A stretch of DNA of 64,000 nt from Ceratodon purpureus (GCA_014871385.1 CM026426.1:23835437-23899436); one strand, 5' to 3'. Shown: positions 1 to 12,491, counted from the stretch's first letter. Notes: generated by a model from the letters alone, not told the origin. Program-made: numbers and translations.

Positions 1-754
1 GGCTTTGCCACCCTTTCTAGATTGGTTGACTGCCGCGGTTGCCACCGACCGTGCCACTGCATGGAGGCGCATCGACCAACCCACATTTGATTTTTCAAGG
101 CCTTCGTTGCTTAATGCAACCGCGTACTGGTCAATGAAGGCTTATGGCATGCACTTTTGTTGCCGCTCAGTTAAAGTTTCAAACACCACCATAGACAATG
201 GAGTGCATGCATCCTTTACAAATGATGGAGGGGCAGAGACAGAGGAGTACGTGGGCCATGTTGAAGAAATACTGGAATTAGACTACATGCGTACGTGCGT
301 CGTAGTTCTTGTATGTTCATGTGCTTAAGGAAGAACAGGAGGTGCTGCTCCTACAATGAAGCGGGATGAACACAAGTTCCTTACTGTGAACTTTGCAGAT
401 CACTATAGAGCACCTCTTGGTCCCTAGTCGTTTGCTTTTCTCATTCATGTACAGCAAGTGTTTTTTGCGACGGATGACGGGCCATGGAAGGTGGTATGCA
501 AGGTTGATGTTTGAGGCAGCCGTAGATGTTGCGCATTTGCAGAAAAAGAGAACGACGCAGACGCACAGATCACTGGCCCTATTTCATCACGTGCCAATAA
601 CATAGAGACCAATAGACTCGAAGCTTTAGACTTGGACGACTTCATAGTAAACGAGTCCTTTGTAGAAGGGCACATGGAGAAGCCAGCAGCAGCGGACAGT
701 GACGATGAGGAAGCGAACCACCTCCTCGGCGATTCATCAGATAGTGAGCATTGA
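1..754 (+). pseudogene. CACTA (En/Spm) transposase gene, 3' end fragment with DUF4216-like domain
   Basis: The window opens inside a coding region resembling the C-terminal DUF4216 region of plant CACTA transposases. About residues 40-95 read 'AYWSMKAYGMHFCCRSVKVS' and then an EEYVGHVEEILELDY stretch, which parallels the SYTSMYAYGYHFGV and ILKDILEVDY segments of the longer CACTA gene at 49.2-49.7 kb. After a likely intron (about 300-450) the frame resumes with a DDGPWKVVCKVD segment and ends in an acidic tail (DSDDEEANHLL) with a TGA at 752-754. The acidic C-terminus matches the acidic tail of the 50-kb copy. The N-terminal transposase domain lies outside the window. I infer a relic or the end of a neighbouring element. 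It could still be expressed from outside the window. Confidence 0.7.
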
Positions 755-2760
755 CGCTCCACAGATTTGATGACACATGACTTTAAATGATGTTTCAAGT
801 GTATGATGCATACAATCTGTTGCGACACTTTAAATGATGCATACAAACTGTCGCGTTCACGTTGAAAACTACGTCAGTAGTGACACGTTCACATCAAATC
901 AGTCAGCAATGCATCTCACGTTTAAGTTAACGCGCGCGTCAATTAGACGCATTTTTATGTCACTCAAAACGCGCTCGTCACTATTGACACCCCCTAGAAC
1001 ATAGACCTTGTCAAAACCTAGCCGCCACGTCATCCGCAGCTTACATGCATAGGGGACACGTCAACTACGTCCATATGTTTCTTGAAACGTAGTGGGACGC
1101 GTTTTTTTGTCACCCAAAACGCAGGCGTCATCATTGACACCCCCTAGTATCTGAACCCTACGTTCTAGGTCAGCCGTATTGTCCACCCGTCGTTCCAAGT
1201 CAGTAGGACATTCCACATTGGATTTGTTAATATATTTTTAGTAACAGAGTTGAACGTTTCCCATGTCACCCTAAACGCCCTCTACGTCAAAAGAAACGTG
1301 CTGACGTCGGATGTGACTAAATTCATCCATCAAAAAACTACTGTGAGGTAAAAATCTCTTTGGAAAAGTTACTTTCCACAAAGTAGACCACTGTTGAAGT
1401 TGACTCGTCCTTGTCTCGCGTTGTATCTTTAACGCTGATTTGTCACTACAATATTCAAGTTGACACTCTTTGATAGAACCCGTTAAAGCAATGCAAAAAG
1501 TGACGCGTGCACGTTAAAACGTGTAACCTGCAGTATGTTTATTTGGATCACATTTCCACACTAATTTCTATAAGTCCAAGTTTACGTTTCAGATGACGCA
1601 ATTTAACGCAGGACAGAATGTTGTTTTGCTCTAGTGTTTGGTCCTAGAAGGAATCTCTCTTCACAAACTTCTTGAAGTTTTGTATGTGCATTGTTGTCTG
1701 TCTACCTCTTTTTTGCATGTGTTTGAATGCGCCCACCTCTGTCCACCACTTTTACATCAACTACAAGAGTGATTTATCTCTAGTGACCAATTTGATACTT
1801 GTAACCTTATAGGACTTCTCAATCTTCTTTAGACTTTAAGTTTCAGGTGAGCAAGAACTCTTGATATAACTGGTCAAAACCTATGATGTCAAACAAATAC
1901 CTCTCAAACCCAACGTTAGAGCCTCAAAGCTCAAGCCACCAAAAGAAATTTGCACGCTTGCACTTCATCTTTACATATCATCAAAGATGTCAAAAGACTT
2001 CGTCCACCCGTATCATTTTTTGTCCACTCCTACCAGCTTCTCTAGATTCGGCCCCTTGTCCATCTGTCTTTTCCGCACATCCCCTCACATCCATCACTTT
2101 CCCTGTCCGACCCTAACCCAACCCTTGTTGGCTCCTCAGTAGCCACCATCAAATCCTACTCTAACCTTGTCTGCACCACCTCGTTTGCTCTTATCTAGTC
2201 TGTAGTGCTCCTTGTTGGACCCATGTCTACATCTTTTTTTTCCCCCTCGCTCAACCGTTCTCCGCCCCTTCTTTGGACGTTCTCCGCCTCTTGTCTGATA
2301 CTAGTCCGCATCACCTTCCTTGGTGCTCTTCTTAATTCGCGAATTCCTTTACCGAACGCATCGCTGCATTAGAGAAAGTTTGAGATCTCAACTTGCCTAC
2401 TAAGGATTTCTAATATCCGACTTTTATAAATCCAAAAATGCTCCCTCCACCCTGGCGTATAAGGTGATGACATTGGATTCTGAGTATATTCCACTATTGA
2501 GAGCAAAGTGTGGAAAACCGTAAAAAATAGTGGTATCATTAGTCGTCGTACTGTTGGGAGCAATATAAATTTATGAACCACAATTGTGGTAGCACCGTCC
2601 TGTGCGGGGAGCCGCCAACAATGTGTGTACGTTTGAGGAGCCGTCACCAACAAAGTGACCACAACAGTCATTGCTGTGACCATGGATGCATTTTTAATTT
2701 GGGCAATATTAAATAGTTGAGCCGCTGTTGTTGCCAGCATTGACTAATCCCGACTAGCCT
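755..2760. repeat. Non-coding, repetitive flank of the CACTA fragment
   Basis: No credible gene. A block of about 62 bp occurs twice as a direct repeat at roughly 947-1010 and 1092-1155. Both copies carry GACGC-rich sequence, GTCACYCAAAACGC and then ATTGACACCCCCTAG. A weaker third echo (GTCACCCTAAACGCC) follows near 1264. Short repeats just downstream of a CACTA coding region are what subterminal transposase-binding repeats look like, but I could not locate a CACTA terminus. From 1850 to 2760 I see only T/C-rich unique sequence and no supported feature. Confidence 0.45.
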
Positions 2761-2763
2761 CTC

Positions 2764-3585
2764 CTACACATGACCACTAGGGAATTGTTTTGGTACAAGC
2801 TTCGGACGGATTTCCAAGCTGTGACAAAGCCCACCATTGTCTGCCGCATGGGCCACCTCCAATGGTTCATGCCGTTGCATGTGCTTATTGATCTTTTTGC
2901 GTGTGGAGAAGAGACGGTCAGACGCACATCCGCCTTCTATGTTGTCAAAATTCACTTAGATGAGTTGTAGACAAGCCTCATGGATGCAGGTTGGCATCAA
3001 AAAATTGTCCTTAGTAAAGACATTGTGAGGTGCACAATATCCATGGACACCGTACCCTTCAAGTACGGAAACTTCTCGAGGCAAATACTTCTGTCGGAAG
3101 CTACTGTTGCAGGCAACTTTGTGTTGGCACAACGTGTTGGCAAAATTGTTAGGATTGCATGAAACTAATGCCATTAGAGTTTCATCTACAGTTGAATTGT
3201 TGAAGGAATTCACATCACGCTTGCTAAGATGTGCTTTGTGCTATGACCTAAGTACTACATAGATCGTGCAACATTATACACCAACTTCAAATACAGCAAA
3301 GAACGATTGGTACAAGATGGTGTGTGTTGGCAAAATATAGACGGAGTGCAAGAGGAGGACACGGTAATGCTTCCCTATCTGTTTGAAGGGGTGTCGGTGG
3401 CAATGTTTCAAGTAGGTCGATCATGGCCGTTGTCACATATTTGCAAAGAGGTTGTTATCACCTTAGGAGGTGTGATTCCAGAATATGTAGGCTTTAGAGT
3501 TAAACGGACAGGGTTTCCGGACGTGTATGTGAAGCGCAGACATGAGGAAGCAAATTTGGTACAACAAGTCCTCTTTCTATAGACA
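2764..3585 (+). pseudogene. Decayed paralogue of the unknown gene at 13.3-14.5 kb
   Basis: Three in-order segments match the intact gene in the 11-kb element. They are QWFMPLHVLIDLFA (against QWFMPIHVMVDLFA), then TSLMDAGWHQK...KDIVRC (against SSLMNPGWNEK...QDVIKC), then FQVGRSWPLSHICKEV (against FEVGKGSPVSHLRQEI). They lie in one direction over about 820 bp with stops and frame changes between them, for example a TAG after HLDEL near 2968. This is therefore a dead copy of the same family. A GTTGCCAGC sits just upstream at 2730-2738, a near-match to the palindrome that marks the 11-kb element. Function unknown. Confidence 0.75.
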
Positions 3586-3973
3586 TTTGAAATAGTAGCA
3601 GCTATTATCTAGGTAGAATAGCTCAAAGTTGAAAAAAATGTATCACCAGGAGTTTTATACGTTGGAAACATCTCTGTGTAATGGGGATTGTCTCAGACTT
3701 AGTATGTTGGAAACATGATAGAACTTAAGGTAGTGCGTCTTAAAAACAATATCACCTTGGCAACAAGGTGAGGGAGAGTACTTTTTGAACTACCTTGATG
3801 GAAACAAGTGCACTATTTTAGATAATGCCCCTTAGAGCAATTCATTGGAAACGCGTAAGAGTCATGTAGAATGCTTGTTTTACTAGACGATTAGAAACTC
3901 AACAGTTTTTTGAGCATGATAAGTAGAAATGGACGTATATGTAACCAACTATTGTGATAGTAAATTTGTAAGG

Positions 3974-4007
<34 letters not shown>

Positions 4008-4700
4008 ATAAACCTATTTTTTGTACATTGCAAACTACAACAGAAATGGAAGTGTCCAAGCGCATCATGGCTCTTTTGTGTATACATCCATACATTGAAT
4101 GTTCATCAATACAAATATAAAAAACACTATATCCATATAAGATAGAAGTAGTTCAAGGTCTACTCCCACGGAGATTCATTTGCAAAACTTAGAGTGGGAA
4201 AATTTAACATGATGGAAACACTCATGAGTACTTCTAACGTGTAAGTCTAGATAATCGAGTAACGCCTAAAAAGTCATTAAGTCTAGACTGAAATTTCACA
4301 AGCTCTATTTGACTGTACATTAGCAGTGGCATTGGCAATATGCCGCAAAGCATAGTCAACTACGACTTCAAAATGTACATGGTGAACAACGTAGTATATG
4401 CAAACTAATCAGCCTATAAACGGCTAGGAAAAATAAATAAAAAGTTACGAATTGTCTACTTGCCGGTACATACCTGCAAAGGTCTTTGTACGCTTCCACT
4501 GTTGGTCATCATCCGGATCAGAAGTCGGCCCTCTGGATAACGCAACAAGATTATCTGCGATGACTGCTGTATCATTCTATCCGAGTTGGAGAACTGTTAT
4601 GTAGGAAGATACTGAGTCATCCATAGATTGGAGCTCGGTCAAATTTTCTCATCCTTTGACACCCACAGCTCACTGTTCGCGGGATCATTTAGATGCGTGC
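3586..4700. repeat. Non-coding tail of the decayed copy with short inverted-repeat motifs
   Basis: No gene seen. The tail carries several TGGAAAC-centred motifs (near 3661, 3706, 3798, 3845 and 4212), one of them TGTTGGAAACA with TGTT/AACA arms. At 3753-3770 there is a perfect 7-bp inverted repeat CACCTTG-GCAA-CAAGGTG. Their spacing resembles the palindrome spacing in the related 11-kb element, but the sequence differs. Confidence 0.4.
3975..4005. repeat. (TA)n microsatellite
   Basis: About 31 bp of uninterrupted alternating T and A. Confidence 0.95.
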
Positions 4701-6200
4701 GCAAGTTATTCAGCTCCGCGCTAGAAAGCTCCGCGAGAGGCATGTGAATAAGTCTTGGGTTTAGGATAGGTACAGCCAGTTTGAGGTGCGAGAGAAGAGG
4801 TCCCACGATAATTTGAACTTAAATGCGAGAAATTCTTCTTTCGGCATCCAATGTCCGCCGTCGCTAAACTCATAATCCCAGCGGGAAAGGCGCATAGTGG
4901 CGTATTCCGCGCTAGAATCGATTGTGTCCCACCACAGCCGGGAGACATTGCGGGCGCACTTGACGTCACTGAAAGTCACAAGGACAGGCGGGATCTACGA
5001 GTCATTTCTCTCCAAGTTCACCAGGTCCCACCGCTCAAGACCCTCAGCCACAAGACAAAGAAGGTTTTGGAGAACACCACAGCAGTCTTTTTTTTTTGTG
5101 GCAAAAAAGAGCCAGTTGGCGAAATAATTTAGATGTGGTACCAAAAAGTAACCAAAACAGAGTAAGAAGCAATTTACATGGAGCCAGGAACTTACCCGAA
5201 GTTGCCAGGCAATTGCCACCGTTCGATCTCCCTGACCGTCTCGTCGCCCCCACTTCTGGTGATGATTCACCCGCCCTTTCCCTGATGGGGCCAGATGGCA
5301 AAACATCTCAAGTCAATTGGACATTTGGAAGCCTGTGAAAATGGGTTTGACATACATTGAGTACCCACTCCCCAAGTGGTGTTCGCCACTACGTCTCTCC
5401 CAAATTGGGAGTGGTTGTCGCCTGTTTTATATTGTTGCTTCCTTGTCTGTACAGCGCTTCCCATTTTGGGTGAAATATTGAGATCAATCAGATGATGAGT
5501 GGGAGTGGAACTTAGTTTTACATGAAACTTGTACGTGGTTGAGAATCTAAATGGAGGTTGTACGTGGTTGAGAATCTAAATGGAGGGTTGGATTCTTTGT
5601 ATTGCAAACTCTCGGAAACGTTGTGACACATATCTGCCCAAGACTTACATGCAGCGCTGCATGCATGCTTTAAAAATCTTCCCGTTGTGCCGGCTGTGTG
5701 TAGCCCCCGCATTTCTTTCATGTGCTGTTTTGAAGCATTGCAGCAAGTCTTCAGTCGTGCACGTAGTTTGCAACTCAGAACTCAGGGTGATGCACAAGTT
5801 TACTGCTATCAAAAAGCTACTTGGACCTTCTCCACTCTCTCAGTGATCTTCGTGACCAATTCCAACGCATTGGTGTGATGCATGGTGCGATCGTTGTGTT
5901 GCGATTGATGTGTGAAAAACGTTGTGTTGCGATTGTTGTGCACTCTCGAAAAGCTGCCAATCGGTGGTTGATGCAGTCCAAGACTCCGAAGTCTCCAATT
6001 CGGTATCATCTTCCTCACTTCTAAATACTAAGTTTTGCGTTAGGTTTTATCTTCTCGTGAGTTCTGTCATGTGAGTTGTCGAGGTGCAATGGTGAAAGTG
6101 GTGTCTGCTAGGGACAGAGTCATCGTCTTCTTTGTCCGGGCTCACCCCAACCACACTTCTTTCTGGGTCGATGGCTTCAAGCACATCTCAATCTGTCGCT
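4701..6200. other. No supported gene; one short tandem duplication
   Basis: Several overlapping ORFs of 60-100 codons occur on both strands, but none shows a recognisable domain or splice structure. The only clear structure is a 29-bp unit (TTGTACGTGGTTGAGAATCT plus nine bases) repeated twice in tandem at about 5529-5586. Confidence 0.6.
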
Positions 6201-6828
6201 TAGTGCAGTGAAAGCGCACAGATTGAATGCTCCAGTTAAGGGTAAGCGTTTCTCTGTATGTGAAAGTCGGAGGAAAAGAAAGGCAAACGGTCCTGCATGT
6301 AAGCGTCATAGGTCAAATCACGCCATGACTTTGTTAAATGAAGATGCCGAGACAATTTGGTTGTGCACTACGCCAGTGAGTCCAGTATCATGCATCAAGG
6401 TAATTGCCTTGTCGTCAGATGGATCCCTGGAAACTGCTGCGAGTACTAACACTGTCAAGACTGTTGAGGCGGCCATGGTTCAGAAAGGGAAGAGTAAGTT
6501 GCCTGTTATCGAGGAGCTTGATGACATGTCTGATGATGAGTTTGAACCCGATACGAAGGAGAAAGTGACGAAAAAGAACTATGATGCAACACGGAAGTTC
6601 CAAGTCTGCCAAATTGCCCTGGGCGGAATTGTATAGGGGTTCTGACGGTTTGTACGAGTCTGTAAAGTGTTTGGTGTGTTCACAGATAATAGGGAAGCCA
6701 AAAATCCTTGGACCAAAAGAGGATACTCTTGTAAAGCACAGCGGCAAATGCAAGGCAACAAAGATCATGGCGTTGGGCATTAAAAAAGGGCAATGGTATA
6801 TGGCTAAAAGCTGCAAACACTTGAGATG

Positions 6829-6957
6829 CGAGAAACACTGTCACTGTGGCGCAGCAGGTTGCTGTCATCAAAGGAGATGCGAGAAACACTGTCACTGTGG
6901 CTCTTTGCAGCGAGAAACACTGTCACTGTGGCGCAGCAGGTTGCTGTCATCAAAGGA
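6829..6957 (+). repeat. Tandem repeat inside the hAT gene
   Basis: A unit starting CGAGAAACACTGTCACTGTG begins at 6829, 6880 and 6911. The first and third units continue through GCGCAGCAGGTTGCTGTCAT; the middle unit is truncated. The period is 51 bp and then 31 bp. This internal expansion alters the frame just after the zinc-finger segment. Confidence 0.9.
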
Positions 6958-7641
6958 GAGCAAGCCAGAAAGAGACTCCAGTATGCCACAATTTTGCACA
7001 TGTTGCAAGAGGGCCACCCAATGTTGGAGTATGCAACTCTGCTGCCACTGCTCACCTTCTTGGACGTTCCAATATTGCCGAGGCGGCATTGGTCGGATAG
7101 TGCGGGCTGGGGTTTAGCAGAGTGTCTGTGGAGTCAGGTGCAGCTCAAGACAAAGGCTATTATATGTAAGGCTCGGTTCTCTTCAGTGACCTGCAATGAA
7201 GTTACTACTCTCGACACCCAGAGTTCGATTTCGATCCATGGATACGTATGTGACAATTGGGAGATGAAGCCAATGCTTCTGTACTTGGAGCGAGACATGG
7301 ACGCTCGTGGGAGCGATAATCTCACAGCAATGATCATAGGAGCGCTGAAAGACCATGCCGGCTTCAAGGAAGCTGACTTGGTAACACGACTTGTGTCTTT
7401 TGATGTGTTGATGTAACAAAGACAGAAGTCGTCAAAGGAGATGTTGATGTGTCTCGTTGCATTCTTTGCCAAATCACCTAAGCGGCACTTAGAGTTCGTA
7501 GAGCTTGCGGAGCTCATGCATTTGAAGGGCTTGAAAATACTAAAGAATATAAAAACTTGTTGGATCTCAATGCTGTCACCTGCCGTGCGTGTCATGAGCG
7601 AGTATCGACCGCTCATCGTGAAGATCTCGTTGGATCATTAC

Positions 7642-8030
7642 GTGCAAAAAGGGGTCTGGAAAAGGCCGTGTAAGCCTGCCCTTTCTAGTTGAACCCCCTG
7701 CTGCCCTCCGCATTGTTGCTAGCAGCAGGTGCCAGAGTTGCTGCCCGCACAGAACTGCGTGGCGCACTGTGAACAATCCTCCGAGGAATAATTCTTGAGA
7801 CATAAATGACTTGTCTCGGGGTTTGGTCCCAAGTGGGCAGATGGTGTCAGCCCGGCACTGTAGATTGTGCCCTCCACACGCCTCGCGGGGAGGTCATTGG
7901 TTCAAGCCCCCGTGGCAGTTGCTGGCACCACGCTGGCACAGGACGTGCCACGTCAAAAAGTACGCGGGCAACGCCTGTTTTTTTCTCTCACGTGCCGCTT
8001 ACACGGCCTTTTCTTGACCTGTTTTTGCAC
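7642..8030. mobile_element. 389-bp MITE with 34-bp terminal inverted repeats, inserted in the hAT gene
   Basis: The left end (7642-7675) and the reverse complement of the right end (7997-8030) match at 30 of 34 positions. Both begin GTGCAAAAA and end GAAAAGGCCGTGTAAGC. The hAT protein reads into the element from the left (VKISLDHY) and resumes on the right (QHVQDVLGNI), so this is an insertion. No convincing target duplication is visible. Inside are TGCTGGCACCA (7920-7930), GCTAGCAGC and other CTGCC/GGCAG repeats, plus a B-box-like GGTTCAAGCCC near 7900. It has no coding capacity. Its subterminal GGTCT..AA..GGCC pattern and the TGCTGGCACCA shared with 12494-12504 hint at a relation to the 11-kb element; that is inference. 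Confidence 0.85.
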
Positions 8031-9314
8031 CTAATGTTGGTCCAACATGTGCAAGACGTTTTGGGCAATATAGTGAAAGTGGACAAGAAACTCATGGAGA
8101 TAGCCAAGAAGAATCTTGAGCATCTCACGGACATCCAGATTTTGCTGGGACTTGCGGGCTTGTTGCTTCTCCAGAAATCTATACACAGCTTGATGCAGTT
8201 TGCCCAAATTCGAGACGTTTTTTTTCTGTGACTACGTCTCGGCAATCCAAATGTGCATCGCAGATGTCTACTCTTTCTATCTAGAAGAGACACATGCTTT
8301 CACACAGGATGTCTTTTTTGACTTCAAGGGCTTGGTTAATGTTAAACACGATGCCATCCCAATGGGCTGGGTGCACGGATCGTTTGATCTGAAGATTGAA
8401 ACTGCAGAGGTCCTGCATTTCACACCGACTGGGCATAGCATCCCCGCAATTCATAGAGCTATCGGCAAAGACTTCGCTGAGTCGGTCACGTGGGAGGTGT
8501 ATGCATCGATTGTGGACAATGTGAAGAAGCTGTGCCGCGGTAAGCACCCTGATCTTGGCACTATGTTTTTTTTTTTTTTAAATTTTAATTTTGTAAAACC
8601 TAAGTCATGAATCCTAACCTCGTTGCATCGTGGTGTTGTGGGAGGGGCAGCATCGCAGTTGATTGCTGAACTAGAGGGGTGCTTTCCTTCGTTGTCTCTC
8701 ATGGACGCCTTCCGGTTTCTCTACCTCCAATAATGGCAAAGAGACGAGGCAGAGTTGGACTTCGATAAACACATTGTTGTGATCAAGGAGCATTACGGGC
8801 TTGTAAAGACTTACGACCTTTTGAAGAAAGCCGGTCTGAAGAACCTAATGGCTTTGTTGCCGAAACAGTTGCCGTTGCCTCCCCCGGGCCTCTGGCTTAG
8901 AGAGCAAAAGGGAAAGAGGCTCTTCTAGTTCTGTCAATCGCTAAGCTGGACGAACAAGCGTGCTTGTTCAAGATTGCGATGAGGGCCAATTGTCATGTTG
9001 CTATGCAAGGGGATCTCCCCCTCAACCTTTTGACACGATTGTGGCGTCGCATTGAGGCCAATGGCGTACTTTGGCACAAGTTGTCTGAATACTTCAATGT
9101 GGTGGACCTAGCCGTAGTTACGGTTCTCGGCTCTGTAGAATACAAGAGAACCTTCTCTACTCTGAGCTTTATGAAAAACAAACTCCGTAATTGCTTGTCC
9201 ACGCACTTGCCTCTCGTAGTGGAGATGCATGCCTGGGAGTTTTACCGGCTCGATGACTTCCCTTATGACGCTGCATATGACAAGTGGAAGAATTTGGTGA
9301 GGAAGGGAGACTAA

Positions 9315-11315
9315 CATGTGTGCTTTGTCGCTGTGTGCATTCTGCACGTAACTGTGTCGATGATGAAATCCAGTGTGTTTGGACGATTGTCTGGCATTCA
9401 CTAGAAAATGCGAGTTCACCAGGCCCTCTTCTTGACTCGTTTTCCCCACTTCAATCTGTAATTTGTATGCTTTGGTTGCCCTGTCTTATGATGTATCTCT
9501 TCATCTGTAATCTGTAATTTTTATCTTCTCTTACTTCAATCTATAATTTCTATCCTTTGCTTGCCCTTGCTTATGCTTGTATGTGTTTGCGGTTTTGGGT
9601 GCTTGCTTTGTTTGCTTCCATTCATCGGTTTTGCTTTTTTTTTTTTTTTTTTTTTTAACTAATCCTGGAGAAAGAGGACTGGTGAACCAATTTTTAAAAA
9701 CTGCCGCTGAAGTTCAATGTATGGGAATAGAAGACGAGCCATCCCATTCCTAATCCAAACCAACCGAAGAAGACTGAAGACAGAGGAGGATAGATTTTAA
9801 TTTATTCCGTGAACTCATGAACTCTGTTAGAAATTTTAATCTCACCAGCTTTTGCTTTAATTCATGTTAGTGTCTCCATGGATTATATAAATGTGTGGCT
9901 GAAATTAGTATGGTGTTGCCAACGAGTGCCATGAAATTTCAAGACGGTGCACCTATTGGCTCATCAAAAAATTAGAATAGTGCCAGAAATGTTGTCTGTT
10001 ATTGGGAGTAGCAAGAACAGTTTCCTTCAAATAAAATGAATGGAAGCCAAAGATTTGCTCCACGAATTGCACATGTTGCCACAGTAGCTCTAAATATGAA
10101 ATCCTAAAAAAAACGCCGCACCACAGCACGCGACTAACTCCATCGATCGAAACGGCGTCCTGGACTGAAGTGCTGCACTAACAAATTTGCTTACACTTCA
10201 ATATTAGCCTAATGTTGTAGACAAAGGGATTTGAAGAGGAAACAGATGTGTACTAATGTACCAATCCATGCTGAATCAGCTATTACTTGATTAATATAAT
10301 TCAAGTACATAAAACCAAATCAGAGTAATCAGTGGAGCGTGTAGAGGATACCTGGTAACTTGGCAAGAAGACATACTTACTTAGGTCCTCTACTAAACTC
10401 TACTCCATGGCTACCTCCAGGCTAGGAACCTTGAAGATGTCTAATACTATTATTTCATCACAAGACGAGACAGGTCACAGCTCGGGGCACTCGAGTGGCA
10501 TGCACCGCACGTCAGTAGTTTTTTTTTACTGTTCTATGACATCCACTTGTTAGTTGGAAAAAACCAAAAAAAAAATTTGATGTACGTTTACAGAGAAAAG
10601 CCCATCATGCTAAAACGTTGCAGGTCCTTCCTTCATGGCAATAGCACAGACAGGACTCCACCAATCTTTCCTATTATTGTATTATTGTTCAGGCTGAACA
10701 TTTTAAAGCACATGGAAATCTTTGAACAACCAGATTGCAAGAAGTAGGGCTTTGAAAGGATACTAACCAATTCATGCTCCGAATTCTATGTAAAGAAGAC
10801 CTTCATGACAGTACCAAAATTTTCTTCAACTACATATATTTGACCCGTAAAAAATTAGAATATTGCAAAGTCAATTTATCAAACAATTTCTGATGGTGAG
10901 TAACTATCCACCGACGGGCCTCATTATAAACATGTCCACTCACTAGACAAGCTTCAAACAATACTTGAACTGACTACTGACCTGCGTCAACGTCCAGGAT
11001 ATAAGAACGACCGCATAAAAAGGCTTATAATGAACTAAACAAATCACCAATACCAAATCAATGAAATCGGTGGATAAGTCTTCGGGAATAACAGTTTTGG
11101 CAAAAGCGTTAAGAGGAATGTCTAAATTAATAGATAATCACTTACTTGTGTACTGAGCTCCGGAGGTTTTAATCAGATTCCAATGACTCTCCAAGTGCTC
11201 TGTCGAATGCCACATCGGTGTCTGGTTCCACATTGTCGAAAATAGTATCCACTTGAAGTACCCGCCTTCCTACTGATGGAGGGGCCAGATCCTCTGAAAT
11301 GGTATTAGGGGCCCT
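9315..11315. other. Intergenic, no supported gene; poly-T tract
   Basis: AT-rich sequence with a T22 tract at 9635-9656 downstream of the hAT relic. No ORF with domain signals and no clear repeat structure were found. Confidence 0.6.
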
Positions 11316-11990
11316 TCAACCCTCGTAGTCATCATCACGTCCGGTTTGGAAAAGATGACCCTCTTCTATCTCTGTTGCAGACGCTACAACTCGTTTTCCT
11401 TTTGGCTGGGTACGGATAACAACTTTCCATCCTGCGGCTTCAGGATAGTTTAAATAGAAAACCTGTTCAACGTGGGAAGGGAGAGCAAAAGAGGCAGCAC
11501 CGAAATTGATCATCCTGTTGAAGTTGGCCACTATAAATCCCCATATGTCTTTTTTCACGGTCGCAGACGGGTCTCTGTAGTTAACCTTCACCCATGACGC
11601 GACTAGAACAACTTGTTTAAATATCTTGTACTAGTCAAGTTCAATTATTTCATTAAGACTACTGACGTACTCCACCGGGGCCATAATCATGTTCTTGTCC
11701 CCTATACCGGATCTACACGGCCGTATAAAAGTGTCTGCAATTCCAGAGTCATAGGTATGTAAAGGCACCTCTGCACTTTTCACTTGTAGGTGATAGCCAT
11801 ACGCATACATGCTGCAATATTTTTGAGCAACAATGTTAGCTCCCACCATTTCATCAACTTCTATTCCGGACTGAATAACTTGTTTGACGGTTCCTGGAAG
11901 CCAGTCTGGGAATTGAGGGTGCTCTGCCAGATGTGCTGGAAAGTTTGGGGCCCTTGCTCCACCTCTGCCACTATGACGTGACCTCCACTT
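11316..11990 (-). pseudogene. CACTA transposase fragment, DUF4216-like region
   Basis: Read on the minus strand, the first part contains QKYCSMYAYGYHLQV, then a GIADTFIRPCRSG and VEYVSSLNEIIELD stretch. A second ORF follows with FGAASFALPSHVEQVFYLNY and GWKVVIRTQPKGKRV. The same order (MYAYGYHFGV ... GVACIASQTCRSS ... YVGILKDILEVDY ... HAKQ/VYFIQDP) is seen in the fuller CACTA gene at 49.2-49.9 kb. Upstream domains are absent here; the 11-kb element begins about 420 bp further on. Frame changes near 11850 make it a relic. Confidence 0.75.
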
Positions 11991-12411
11991 TTTATGATCC
12001 CTGGTTTTGCTCCTCTACCAGCGCTGAATATCGTCTAAGAACACATTAACAATTTACATAAGAGTGAGCATATAGCTGTCCGCGTTTGACTGCAAATTTG
12101 AAATAAAGTTTGTCTCGCTCAAACGGTCTGGAAAATTTGAAATAAAAAAACATGATGATTTCATTTGGCTCCATAACTAGAGAATAGTCGCACTAACATG
12201 GCGTAACGACCTACATTACATTACATGAATATTCAATAATGATGAGCCGCTCTTGCATACTGTCGAAATAAAAATAACATAATTTAAAAAAACTAAATTG
12301 ACAATGTCACACACCATGCACATTAATAAGACTACAAATAAAAAGACGATGAGCAGACAGGAGTCACTGACAGATGGTAAGGTTCAATCATGACAACATT
12401 TTCGAGAACAA
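11991..12411. other. AT-rich gap before the 11-kb element
   Basis: No gene or repeat is supported. The base composition here is clearly more AT-rich than the DNA that begins at the terminal repeat at 12412. Confidence 0.5.
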
Positions 12412-12445
12412 CATTAGGAGCAGTTTGGGGTCTCCAACGGGCCTT
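12412..12445 (+). repeat. Left terminal inverted repeat of the 11-kb element
   Basis: It starts CATTAGG and ends with GGTCTCCAACGGGCCTT (12429-12445). An ungapped comparison with the reverse complement of the right end gives 28 of 34 identical positions, including 17 consecutive bases at the inner end. Confidence 0.8.
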
Positions 12446-12491
12446 TTCCATGTTATTTGTGCCAAAATTTTGGGCATGCCCGTGCACTTTA

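Larger units (their letters stand above)
6208..9314 (+). pseudogene. hAT-family transposase gene, frameshifted and interrupted
   Basis: The order of segments is that of a plant hAT transposase. A Lys-rich N-terminus (6208) is followed by a BED-like zinc finger near 6660-6760 (VKCLVC ... VKHSGKC). The catalytic-core opening at about 7190-7400 contains NEVTTLDTQSSISIHGYV and SDNLTAMIIGAL. Then come SPKRHLEFVELAELM and TCWISMLSPAVRVMSEYR (7460-7610), the middle domain (LTDIQILLGLAGLL, SLMQFAQIRDVF; 8120-8225), and a C-terminal dimerisation segment (VTVLGSVEYKRTFSTLSFMK, 9100-9180). The reading frame changes several times. A tandem repeat has expanded inside the N-terminal part, a MITE splits the middle, and stops separate the final exon. 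It cannot make a full transposase. No hAT terminal inverted repeats or 8-bp target duplication were identified. Confidence 0.85.

Noticed and set aside
7880-7912. tRNA or SINE promoter in the MITE
   Set aside because: Only a B-box-like GGTTCAAGCCC is visible. The A box is unconvincing and no cloverleaf can be drawn.
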